A stretch of 64,000 nt of DNA from an unicellular cyanobacterium SU2. Its GTDB lineage: Bacteria; Cyanobacteriota; Cyanobacteriia; Cyanobacteriales; Microcystaceae. The DNA is taken from the NCBI GenBank assembly GCA_002110465.1, contig NEED01000048.1:1-64000 (forward strand), given 5' to 3'. The translations under genes were made by a program, and so were the position numbers. This document shows, in pieces, positions 32,181-40,324 of this stretch. Position 1 is the first letter of the stretch; each line of letters begins with the position of its first letter. Below the pieces are notes generated by a model, which saw only the letters and a program-made list of their open reading frames with translations, was not told the DNA's origin and made no database searches.

Positions 32181-33923
32181 TCAAGAACATGATTTGAGCC
32201 AATCTTTACCAACTTGATAATCATTTTCGGTCGAATTAGAATCTGAAGAAGCTAAAGAAAAAAGCTCAGAAGTACGTTGGTAACGATTAGTTAAATCAGA
32301 GCGATGCAAAGGTTTTTGAGAGGTGCGTTTAGCCAGTTTTTGACGACAACCTTTCCAGTGAAAAACTGTCTTCTTTTTCAGAACTTTGTAAGCCAAAGAT
32401 AAACGAAGTTTTTCAACCAAAGGAAGATAAGCTTTATCCCCACTAGCAAACCAAGGATTAACCATGACGCATTTCCCACGGGGGAGAGAGAGCATTTCAC
32501 CAGGAGCAATCAATTTTCTCGTTTGAACTTGCTCAGAAATACTGTGAGAACCACCACCTTTTCCTGTACTTTTCGACTTTTGTTGATAAGTCACTTCTTT
32601 ATCATCAAAAAGCTCACAGAAAAATTTAGCTGATTCGGGGTCTTGGGGGTTGAAAATTATTTTGGTCGCACAGGCTCCTAAAATAGCTCTTGCCCAACCT
32701 TTTCCGTAGATTTCTTCAAGTTGAACAATGTTTTGAAAGCCAAGAACCGTACATAAACCATCTTCACGATTTTCATTCAACCAGTTAACTAAACGAGGAA
32801 GATAAAGAGTAGGAACCTCATCTAAAAATAACATCAAAGGGTCTTTCCTTTCAAGGACCACGTTACGAGATACAAGAAGGTCGAGAATAGTAGCAACCAA
32901 AGGAGCTAAAACATCTCGCTTTTCTCGGTCGAGTCCAAGAACTAAGAGCTTTTTGCCTGTTAATTCAATATCAATCGAACTATTTCCACAAAGGGCAGGA
33001 AGAATTTGTGCTTTCATGAAAGTAGTAAACAATCTGTTAGCCGTAGCAATAATAGAAGCCACAGTTTTATCAGAGGGGGACGCAGACATTAACTGTCCAA
33101 AAGAGGCGTAAACCCAAGGATTGATTTCGTTTTGATGAGCCGCTAATCGTTTAGGCAAATCAGGTAAAGAAAGTAGAGCTTGACAAGTCATCAAATCAGC
33201 TAAAGAATTGCCATCTTTAGCTCTGATACTTTTAGCTAACATTAAGATAGCTTCTACAAGTTGATCGCCGGCTGGACCAAAGAATTGATCTTCATTGGAT
33301 GCTTGTCCCCCCTTCTTGAAGTTACGGTTAAGAGTTTCCGCGAATTGTCGCGCCATTAAGGAATCTTCCTCTGATTTGAGAAAATCTAAGGGATTACAAA
33401 CCGAAGACTCAGGGTAGCCAGGGGCAAAGATTTCAACCTTGTATCCTCGTTTGGCGGCATAACCAACAATGCGACTGCACAAGGAAGGATATTTAAAGTC
33501 CCAGACAATGCAGGGAAAATTCTGCTCAAGAGCCGAGTAAATCATGGGCAGTTGCACTGAATCAGTTTTACCGCAACCAGGGCCACCAATAACGGCAGTT
33601 CCTCTTTGCATATCAGGGAGAAAAACGACTCCTTTACTTTGAGGACGACCAAGATAAAGGGCGACTTCATTGTGTTCTTTCGCCTCTATTTGGTCTAAAG
33701 CCATTTTTTTAGCCGATTCTTTTTCTTTTTTGCCACCGAGACGACCTTGGGCTAGTTTCCCCTTGGAACCCCCTCCGAGCATTCCTGTAGCCAGAAGCAA
33801 GGCAAGACAACCAAGCATCGCCGCCCCTTCACTTGAGAAGACGGCGTTGAACATCATCGAGGCATAGTTGTTGTTCTGTTGAGTATTATTTGGAGATTGA
33901 GCGATGAAAGTTTGTGTTTTCAT
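32181..33923 (-). CDS. Type IV coupling protein (VirD4/TraD family)
   Basis: A 580-residue protein starting at MKTQTFIAQS. One or two membrane helices lie near residues 25-55 (GAAMLGCLALLLATGML). The ATPase follows, with Walker A GGPGCGKT near residues 111-119 and Walker B MLFLDEVPTLY. The TraG/VirD4 region with NPWVYASFGQLMS and the C-terminal PRGKCVMVNPWF are typical of the TraM-recognising/TraD-like C-terminal domain. It brings the relaxase-DNA complex to the secretion channel. The upstream frame extends through a heptamer repeat (MPIAHYLD) and is rejected as start. Confidence 0.85.
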   Translation of the reverse strand: MKTQTFIAQSPNNTQQNNNYASMMFNAVFSSEGAAMLGCLALLLATGMLGGGSKGKLAQGRLGGKKEKESAKKMALDQIEAKEHNEVALYLGRPQSKGVVFLPDMQRGTAVIGGPGCGKTDSVQLPMIYSALEQNFPCIVWDFKYPSLCSRIVGYAAKRGYKVEIFAPGYPESSVCNPLDFLKSEEDSLMARQFAETLNRNFKKGGQASNEDQFFGPAGDQLVEAILMLAKSIRAKDGNSLADLMTCQALLSLPDLPKRLAAHQNEINPWVYASFGQLMSASPSDKTVASIIATANRLFTTFMKAQILPALCGNSSIDIELTGKKLLVLGLDREKRDVLAPLVATILDLLVSRNVVLERKDPLMLFLDEVPTLYLPRLVNWLNENREDGLCTVLGFQNIVQLEEIYGKGWARAILGACATKIIFNPQDPESAKFFCELFDDKEVTYQQKSKSTGKGGGSHSISEQVQTRKLIAPGEMLSLPRGKCVMVNPWFASGDKAYLPLVEKLRLSLAYKVLKKKTVFHWKGCRQKLAKRTSQKPLHRSDLTNRYQRTSELFSLASSDSNSTENDYQVGKDWLKSCS

Positions 33924-33954
33924 GTTCAGTTTCTTTTTTAAGATTTGAAAGTCA

Positions 33955-34465
33955 AGGTAATGGGCAATAGGCAATAGGCAATGGGGGATTGTATGCCGCT
34001 ACACGGAAGACTTCGGTGAAGGGTGACCCAGTCTAAAGGCAAAAGTTGATGTTGAAAGGCAGGAGGTAGGAGGCAGGGGGCAGGAGGCTCAATTTGATGG
34101 GGATTCAACCCCAACACATTGTAGACACCGTGCAGACGGGGGGTTTTAAACCCAAGGACTGGTTCGCCAGATAGTGCAGAGATATCTTCTAAGAAAAAAC
34201 AACCTCCTGCCTTCTGTCCTCTGCCCTCTGCCTCCCAGCCGAAGGCTGATAAAAAGGTTATATGTTTTACCAGTGTCCTAACCTATACTTCGACTGCTGT
34301 ACCAACCAGTAACGCATATCACCAATTGGTGAGGGTCTTATACCCCAACTGGTGAGGGTCTTATACCCCAACTGGGTCGAGGCAAAGAACAGACAAAAAT
34401 TTATTGATTCCTATTATTAAATCCCACTATTGCCTGTTGCCCATTCCCTATTGCCTCTCCCAAAG
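33955..34465. repeat. Nested heptamer elements
   Basis: The outer arms are GGCAATA/GGCAATG heptamers (33958-33985) and inverted TTGCCTA types (34436-34461). Inside is a second pair of another heptamer, AGGCAGG/GGGGCAG (34053-34088) and inverted CCTGCCTTCTGTCC (34203-34230). Between these are a short hairpin (GGGGGTTTTAAACCC) and, further right, a tandem 23-bp repeat. It fills the gap 33924-34476, and no gene is seen. The nesting shows one element inserted into another. Confidence 0.8.
34328..34373. repeat. Tandem 23-bp direct repeat
   Basis: The unit GGTGAGGGTCTTATACCCC plus AACT occurs twice in a row (34328-34350, 34351-34373). Each unit contains GGGTCTTATACCC, an inverted repeat. It may bind a regulator or be a remnant of a larger array. 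Confidence 0.6.
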
Positions 34466-34476
34466 GGAGTTGAAAA

Positions 34477-37400
34477 TTAATCAACTAAAGCTAATTCTTT
34501 GTCCTTTGATTTATTTTGTTGTTTGGTTCTTTGACCAACGAGTTTATTGAGTTCAGAGTTAATTTTCTGAAATTGTTTAACGTCTGTGTCTGTGAGATTA
34601 CCTTGGAGATTACCTTTGTTAAAGGTGAGAACTTCACCCCGTCCATCTTTGGCGGTAATTTTCAGGTTGCTATTATTGCTTTCAAAGCGGAAAGTATTCC
34701 CTTCAAAAATACGGGAACCTTGATTGTTTTTATCGCCAAAATTTTCAAGCAACCTAGTAGCTGCTGCTAGAGCTACAACGTTATTAAGGTCTTTTTTGTT
34801 CCCAGATTGTTTTTGTTGCAGAGCCAAGTTTTTGAAACTATTGTTAATCTTATTAGTTCTCTGACCAATTGAGTCTTTAATTTGACCTAATTGTTGAGAA
34901 AGGTTTTTTGAAACTTGTTTGACGGAATCTAAGATAGCTTTCGCTGAAGAAAGTAGAGGGTTTTTCTGAGAGTTTTGAGAGGAAAATTGTTGATTATTAG
35001 CCACGTTAATAGTTGGACTATAATTATCAGCCTCCTGCTGAGTGCCTTCTTCAATAGATGCAGGTTTATGTTGCTGGCTATCAAGATAACTATTATCTTG
35101 AGTCGGCGTATTTTCTTCTTCAAATTTAATAGGAATGACTACCGGTTGATTTTCTTGATTATTAGTAGTTACTTGGTTTTCATGACTTTTTGAATCAATG
35201 GTAATAGGTTGAGGTTGTGTGGGAGTTTCAACAGTATAACCAGGGTCATTTTGTTGAGAAGAATTTACTTCTGTATTAGGTGATGAATCAATGGTAATAG
35301 GTTGAGGTGGTTGAGGAGTTTCAACAGTATAACCAGGGGAGTTTTGTTGAGGGGAATTTACTTCTGGATGAGGTGATGAATCAATGGTAATAGGTTGAGG
35401 TGGTTGAGGAGTTTCAACAGTATAGCCAGGGGAGTTTTGTTGAGGGGAATTTACTTCTGTATTAGGTGATGAATCAATGGTAATAGGTTGAGGTGGTTGA
35501 GGAGTTTCAACAGTATAGCCAGGGGAGTTTTGTTGAGGGGAATTTACTTCTGGATGAGGTGATGAATCAATGGTAATAGGTTGAGGTGGTTGAGGAGTTT
35601 CAACAGTATAGCCAGGGGAGTTTTGTTGAGGGGAATTTACTTCTGTATTAGGTGATGAATCAATGGTAATAGGTTGAGGTGGTTGAGGAGTTTCAACAGT
35701 ATAGCCAGGGGAGTTTTGTTGAGGGGAATTTACTTCTGTATTAGGTGATGAATCAATGGTAATAGGTTGAGGTGGTTGAGGAGTTTCAACAGTATAACCA
35801 GGGTCGTCTTGTTTATTGCTTGCCAAATCGTGTTGTTCATTAAAGTTCTTTTGCTGAGTTAGTTCATTAACGCTCACGACACCATCTTGTAACTTAAAAA
35901 TCTCTTGGTCATTAACTTTGATAGTAAGATTTCTCTGAAAATCATCGGGAGCTTTACCTGGGGCTAAATCTAAAGCTTTATTGAGATAATTTAAGTCGTT
36001 TTTAGAAAGGTTATCTAGTTGAGGCGTAGAATCTTTTCCAAGAAATACTTCCTTTCCATCTAAGTCAATTTTAACATTAACAGGTTGGGAGAAGTTTAAT
36101 TTCATTTGTTGAGAAAGCTTCTTATTGTTTTGAAGTCTATCTAACAATTTTTTGAGGAGCTTTGTCGTGGTAAGAGCCGCTTCTTGAGAGACTTTTTGAA
36201 CATCCGAGGCTGACTTTTGGTTATGTTTATTTTGTTCAGGAGAAATCATAGTATTCTTGGGTGAATCGTTAGTTACTGGTAAAGTCTGTGATGGAGAAAT
36301 AGGGTTTAACTCAGAAACATTGGTCAAAGATTTTTGAGAAGATTTTTCGGTTGAGACTGAGACATTTGTGGAATTAAAATGTGCAACATTAGTTAGTGTT
36401 TGTGTCTTAAAAGCTTTTTCTTCGGTAGGATTTTCAATGATCCAAGCATTAACCGTTTCGGCAGCACGGGGGTCAATTTCTTTTGCTCGTCTAGCCACAG
36501 CTAACTCAAAAGCACTACTAGGATCTACTCGATACATTTCATTGAGGGGATTGTCTCCTTCTCGACGAACTACCAAAGGTTTGACTAATCCACCGAGTTC
36601 AATCATTGCCTGAGCATTTTGTTCAACTAGATTTTTGTCAAACTGTTGATTTGAATCACTGACAAGTTTTTTTACCGCTATTAAATTCTGTGACTTTTTA
36701 ATCTCCGGTTTATTCAGAGGCATTTGATTAGATTCAAGAGACAAAGTATTTTTATTGTTTCCATTTTTATGTTCTACTTTCTCCAATGATTGGTCGGCAA
36801 TTTCACTAAGTCTAGCTGCGGCTCCAAAGACTTTAGCTGAGTTGGAGATGTCTTGGGAGTTATTTTCTTCTAAAGCTTCAATTAATTTACCAAAACGAGA
36901 TGTACTTTTCCGAGAATTGTTTGACACTGGAGTTGATTTTTGTTGTCTGGCTTTCGGTTTTTCGACTGTGGGTTGAGCCTTCAGATAATCATGAAATTCT
37001 AGGATTTGTTCATCACTTAATTTGAGCCTAGAATCTACTCCGTAGTTGTCTAGAAGATGTTGCTTTCCTTGTTCTTTCTCCCAACCAATTCGAGACATTT
37101 CTTGGTTAATACCATTGATTAGCTCATCCCAGGTTATGGGATTTTCTGTCACAGATTTCCCCGAATTATTCAAAATATTTTGTGTTTGAGGGGGGGCAAC
37201 TTGTTTTAAGTTCTTTGTTGGGAAAGTAAAAGTTTGACCATCGTCAGCTTGGAGTTTAACAATCTCTTCTTTAGCTTGAACTTTGGGAGCTTCGATTAAA
37301 GTCGCTTCCATGCCATTTTTGAGATTTTTGACAGTAGGCGAAACTTCAGTTAACTGAACCCGTTCTCCTTTTTTTAAATTACTTTTTATTGGTTCCATTT

Positions 37401-38451
37401 TTTTCCCTTTAAACGGTGATTGCCAGCCATCTTGTTTAGCTAAATAACCGAGAGTTCCTAATCCCACTGATTTTTCAGATGAAAAAGAACGCCATTTCTT
37501 TTCACAATCCCCTGGTTCATATTTGGCTGATTGCTGACTCCATTTGTCCCAATCATTGAGTAGGGAATCGTCAACACTATGGAGTGCCATACCCACTTTG
37601 AGCCATTCGTCGTAATCATCAGCACGAAACGAAGATAAGCTGTCAAGGTAGGACAACGCTCTGTCAGTATCCGACCAATTACTAATTTTTTCTTGATTGA
37701 GTGGTTTGAAGCGTGTTGTTGGTACTGAAGGTGTCTTAGTTGCCTTAGTTGCAGTAGTTTGAGTTTTTTCTACCGAACGGCTCATCGTCTGGGTAATCCA
37801 CTCAGGGGCGATCGCCATGTCACATTGATCGATCGCTGCACCATCAACCCATTGGTACTGACCAGTTTGGGGGTGAACCGAAGGCGGGAGAACAGATTGA
37901 GCGTTATTCAACCTAAATTCGAGTTGTTCTCCTTTAACTTCAGTTTTAATCCGTCGTGTAGCTACTTGGTCAAAAAGCTTTCCCCGAATCAGAAAAAGAT
38001 ATTGGCAGCGACCTGGGCGACCAGAAGTGAAAGCTACGGTTGATGGCAAGGGTTGTCCCCCCGAAAGCTCTTTGATTTTAGAAGCGGCAGCCGGGCCATC
38101 CTGGTCAAGTGCCATCAAGTAGAAAGTTTGACCGTCTTGTTGGATAGGGCGACCCGTGAGAACGCCGAATCCTTTGGGTTGAAGTTGCTTATTTTTGCCT
38201 TTGATGGGGACTTCTACCCCGCCGTTTTCAATAGCGTCGATGAGTTGGGATGCACTGAAAGGTCTTTTTTGCCAAGCATCTCCGAGTGGTTGCTTATTAC
38301 CATTTAAGGGAACGAGAGGTAAGTCTACCTGTGAAGCTTGAATCCGTCTTAATCCGTCAATAAGCCGCTTTTTGAGATTTTTTGGTTGTGTTAAAGTAGT
38401 TGTGGTTGGTGGTGGCATCGCAAAACCAATGTTGATGTTAATGCCAGCCAA
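34477..38451 (-). CDS. Primase-polymerase with ParB-like segment and 31-residue repeats
   Basis: A frame of 1324 codons. Residues about 25-230 resemble the bifunctional Prim-Pol domain (PLNGNKQPLGDAWQKRPF, GFGVLTGRP, LDQDGPAA); residues about 265-340 are the primase C-terminal PriCT-2 type (DDYDEWLKVGMALH, WSQQSAKYEPGDCEKKW). A ParB/Srx-like segment (NAQAMIELGGLVKPLVVRR) lies near 595-670. Residues 880-1090 are a 31-residue tandem repeat, then a helical C-terminus. The frame begins at a TTG; the ATG at 38418 (MPPPTTTTL) is a likely start. Neither has a good ribosome site. It may prime the transferred strand in the recipient. Confidence 0.75.
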   Translation of the reverse strand: MAGININIGFAMPPPTTTTLTQPKNLKKRLIDGLRRIQASQVDLPLVPLNGNKQPLGDAWQKRPFSASQLIDAIENGGVEVPIKGKNKQLQPKGFGVLTGRPIQQDGQTFYLMALDQDGPAAASKIKELSGGQPLPSTVAFTSGRPGRCQYLFLIRGKLFDQVATRRIKTEVKGEQLEFRLNNAQSVLPPSVHPQTGQYQWVDGAAIDQCDMAIAPEWITQTMSRSVEKTQTTATKATKTPSVPTTRFKPLNQEKISNWSDTDRALSYLDSLSSFRADDYDEWLKVGMALHSVDDSLLNDWDKWSQQSAKYEPGDCEKKWRSFSSEKSVGLGTLGYLAKQDGWQSPFKGKKMEPIKSNLKKGERVQLTEVSPTVKNLKNGMEATLIEAPKVQAKEEIVKLQADDGQTFTFPTKNLKQVAPPQTQNILNNSGKSVTENPITWDELINGINQEMSRIGWEKEQGKQHLLDNYGVDSRLKLSDEQILEFHDYLKAQPTVEKPKARQQKSTPVSNNSRKSTSRFGKLIEALEENNSQDISNSAKVFGAAARLSEIADQSLEKVEHKNGNNKNTLSLESNQMPLNKPEIKKSQNLIAVKKLVSDSNQQFDKNLVEQNAQAMIELGGLVKPLVVRREGDNPLNEMYRVDPSSAFELAVARRAKEIDPRAAETVNAWIIENPTEEKAFKTQTLTNVAHFNSTNVSVSTEKSSQKSLTNVSELNPISPSQTLPVTNDSPKNTMISPEQNKHNQKSASDVQKVSQEAALTTTKLLKKLLDRLQNNKKLSQQMKLNFSQPVNVKIDLDGKEVFLGKDSTPQLDNLSKNDLNYLNKALDLAPGKAPDDFQRNLTIKVNDQEIFKLQDGVVSVNELTQQKNFNEQHDLASNKQDDPGYTVETPQPPQPITIDSSPNTEVNSPQQNSPGYTVETPQPPQPITIDSSPNTEVNSPQQNSPGYTVETPQPPQPITIDSSPHPEVNSPQQNSPGYTVETPQPPQPITIDSSPNTEVNSPQQNSPGYTVETPQPPQPITIDSSPHPEVNSPQQNSPGYTVETPQPPQPITIDSSPNTEVNSSQQNDPGYTVETPTQPQPITIDSKSHENQVTTNNQENQPVVIPIKFEEENTPTQDNSYLDSQQHKPASIEEGTQQEADNYSPTINVANNQQFSSQNSQKNPLLSSAKAILDSVKQVSKNLSQQLGQIKDSIGQRTNKINNSFKNLALQQKQSGNKKDLNNVVALAAATRLLENFGDKNNQGSRIFEGNTFRFESNNSNLKITAKDGRGEVLTFNKGNLQGNLTDTDVKQFQKINSELNKLVGQRTKQQNKSKDKELALVD
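35175..35805. repeat. Six exact-length 93-bp tandem repeats in the Prim-Pol gene
   Basis: Six units of 93 bp fill 35248-35805 exactly, and a degenerate seventh follows to about 35175. Each encodes 31 residues beginning PGYTVETPQPPQPITIDSS, then N-T or H-P as a variant pair, then EVNSPQQN. The near identity of the units points to recent slippage or recombination; copy number may vary between strains. Confidence 0.9.
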
Positions 38452-38485
38452 GGAAAAAATACTTGTAATTTAGCCTATTTGAAAG

Positions 38486-38899
38486 CTAGGAACAGTTCGC
38501 CATCTGTTGTCTAGCTTTTTCGTTCTTTTTGAGCATTGATGTCTCAAAGTCACAGTCTGAGACGCGGTTGAGTAAATGTTCTCCAGTTTGGTTGTTCAAC
38601 GCGAATACGAGTTCGCAGTTGATGTACAAAGCCGAAGTATCAGGAATGAATTTTGTAGGTAAGTAAATCTCGAAGTTAGTAACACCGTTCTCCCACTGAG
38701 AACCCAGACGTTCATTGACAAAAATTTGATGTAAACAAACGTCGATTTTCTGGGGAAAATTAGGTGCGTTTTTGTACTTTTCGATTTCTTCTTCTAAGTT
38801 GATGTCTTTAGGAATAAGGGCAAATTCTTCGGCTGAGAAGATCTGCTCTTTGGAGACACCAGGGGGGGGATTGTCATTGTCTATTATTTTATAGAACAT
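38486..38899 (-). CDS. Hypothetical protein in the transfer block
   Basis: A 137-residue soluble protein starting at MFYKIIDNDNPPPG. There is no signal peptide; the middle holds beta-type segments (NGVTNFEIYLPTKFIPD) and the C-terminus is charged. I do not recognise a family. It is the gene before the primase in the leftward transfer block, separated by a 34-base gap. Confidence 0.5.
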   Translation of the reverse strand: MFYKIIDNDNPPPGVSKEQIFSAEEFALIPKDINLEEEIEKYKNAPNFPQKIDVCLHQIFVNERLGSQWENGVTNFEIYLPTKFIPDTSALYINCELVFALNNQTGEHLLNRVSDCDFETSMLKKNEKARQQMANCS

Positions 38900-39049
38900 T
38901 TCTTTTGATTGAAAGACTATCCTTTGAAAAAACTCTAAAAATCAAACATAACTTTGATAAAGTTTACAGTTTAATCTTGCTTAAAAGATAACACAAATTT
39001 GTGAAAAATACAATAATTTACAATTTCTTTTTTGTTAATTAATTGAAAA

Positions 39050-39673
39050 TTATTGGGAATTATTCTTGCCCCATTCTAGAGGAACAATAGAAAATTCAGT
39101 GAGGACGTATTTAGTTCCATTGTAACAGTAGCGACTCTTGAATATTTGGTCTTCTTTTAGTTCGGGTAAACCTTTTTCAGACGAATTCCTGTCGTACCCA
39201 GGTAGCTCAAAGCAAGCAGGGACTCCATCTTTCAGTTGTCGTGAAACTCGTGGGGAATAAGAGCCTTGTAATTGAAAAAGTTGATGAAAAACTTGTCTAT
39301 ATTTTCCATTTTCTTCGAGATAACCATAATAATTACATCCATTCATTCCACAAAACGGTGTATGGTAGGAAGGATCACAGCCCCATTCAGGACAGTCGAG
39401 CATCGGGTTTATATAGTAAAAAGTTTGGCTTTGTCCTAGTTGCTGAATTTTTCTAACTTTGAAGCGACGGGGATCTCCAATCCAATTGGAGTTAGGGCCA
39501 GAAATTTCTTTTGTGATTTGTTCAATTATCTCGTCCGGTAAAACCTCGGCTGCGTATTTGACATCATTTTTGGTCTCGAATTGAAGCTCAGAACTTGATT
39601 GAGCAATGACGACATCAATGACTTGACAAGATTGAAGAATCAAAGATAAGAATATTATTCCTATTTTTTTCAT
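39050..39673 (-). CDS. Putative lipoprotein with Cys-rich core
   Basis: A 207-residue protein with a short signal peptide (MKKIGIIFLSLILQSC); the C16 context LILQSC fits a lipobox loosely. The mature part has many cysteines (CPEWGCD, CGMNGCNYYG, YCYNG), suggesting disulfides in the periplasm. Small lipoproteins are common parts of conjugation clusters. It follows the 39698 gene on the same strand. No domain recognised. Confidence 0.55.
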   Translation of the reverse strand: MKKIGIIFLSLILQSCQVIDVVIAQSSSELQFETKNDVKYAAEVLPDEIIEQITKEISGPNSNWIGDPRRFKVRKIQQLGQSQTFYYINPMLDCPEWGCDPSYHTPFCGMNGCNYYGYLEENGKYRQVFHQLFQLQGSYSPRVSRQLKDGVPACFELPGYDRNSSEKGLPELKEDQIFKSRYCYNGTKYVLTEFSIVPLEWGKNNSQ

Positions 39674-39697
39674 GATTAGACTGCCTATTTATTTAAT

Positions 39698-40312
39698 TTA
39701 TTCGTACATAGGAGAGTAAGTTCCATCATCAAGGTCTGACAAATCCCGAATTACTTCATAGTCGGAAGGAAGAGGAATTCCTAACTGTTTCCAAGCCCAT
39801 AAAATTTCGGGAAAAAACACCTCTGGTTCTCCATAGTCCTCTCCGAAACTATCTTGAATTCGCTTGTCTAGAAAACCTTGGACTCCTCCTGCTTGCTCGA
39901 CCTGATCTTTGATAATTAAAAAGGCTATTTTGCGGGCTAGTTCTTGCGGAACAAATTTTTCCATTGTTGCTTTTCCATATTTTTCTTCAGGAAGTTGTAC
40001 AAGACATCCAATGTGGTCAACAGATACAACAGTGATTCTTTCTTCTTTGTAGTACCAGTCATCGAAGGGAGGAACCTGCACATTTTTGACAATAGAGAAA
40101 ACGTAGTATTTTTTATTGTGATAATCAATAAATCCTATTTGCTTTCTAGAAAAGAATGTTTGAGCATCAATTTTTGGTAAACAAGGTTCAAACATTTTGG
40201 GTTCAATAGCTTGAGATAATTGCTTTTGAGTCCAACTATTGCTCGTAACAACCACGCTAGACACAAGGAAAGTAATTAAAGCAAATTTGATTAATTTTTT
40301 GGGGTTAAGCAT
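39698..40312 (-). CDS. Secreted hypothetical protein of the transfer block
   Basis: A 204-residue protein with an N-terminal signal peptide (LIKFALITFLVSSVVVTSNSW) and a soluble remainder containing CLPKIDA and IGCLVQLP cysteines. The C-terminal half is acidic. It lies 12 bases downstream of the wall hydrolase gene, so is probably co-transcribed. Function unknown; a periplasmic transfer factor is inferred from location. Confidence 0.5.
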   Translation of the reverse strand: MLNPKKLIKFALITFLVSSVVVTSNSWTQKQLSQAIEPKMFEPCLPKIDAQTFFSRKQIGFIDYHNKKYYVFSIVKNVQVPPFDDWYYKEERITVVSVDHIGCLVQLPEEKYGKATMEKFVPQELARKIAFLIIKDQVEQAGGVQGFLDKRIQDSFGEDYGEPEVFFPEILWAWKQLGIPLPSDYEVIRDLSDLDDGTYSPMYE

Positions 40313-40324
40313 TTTAGTTTTTCT

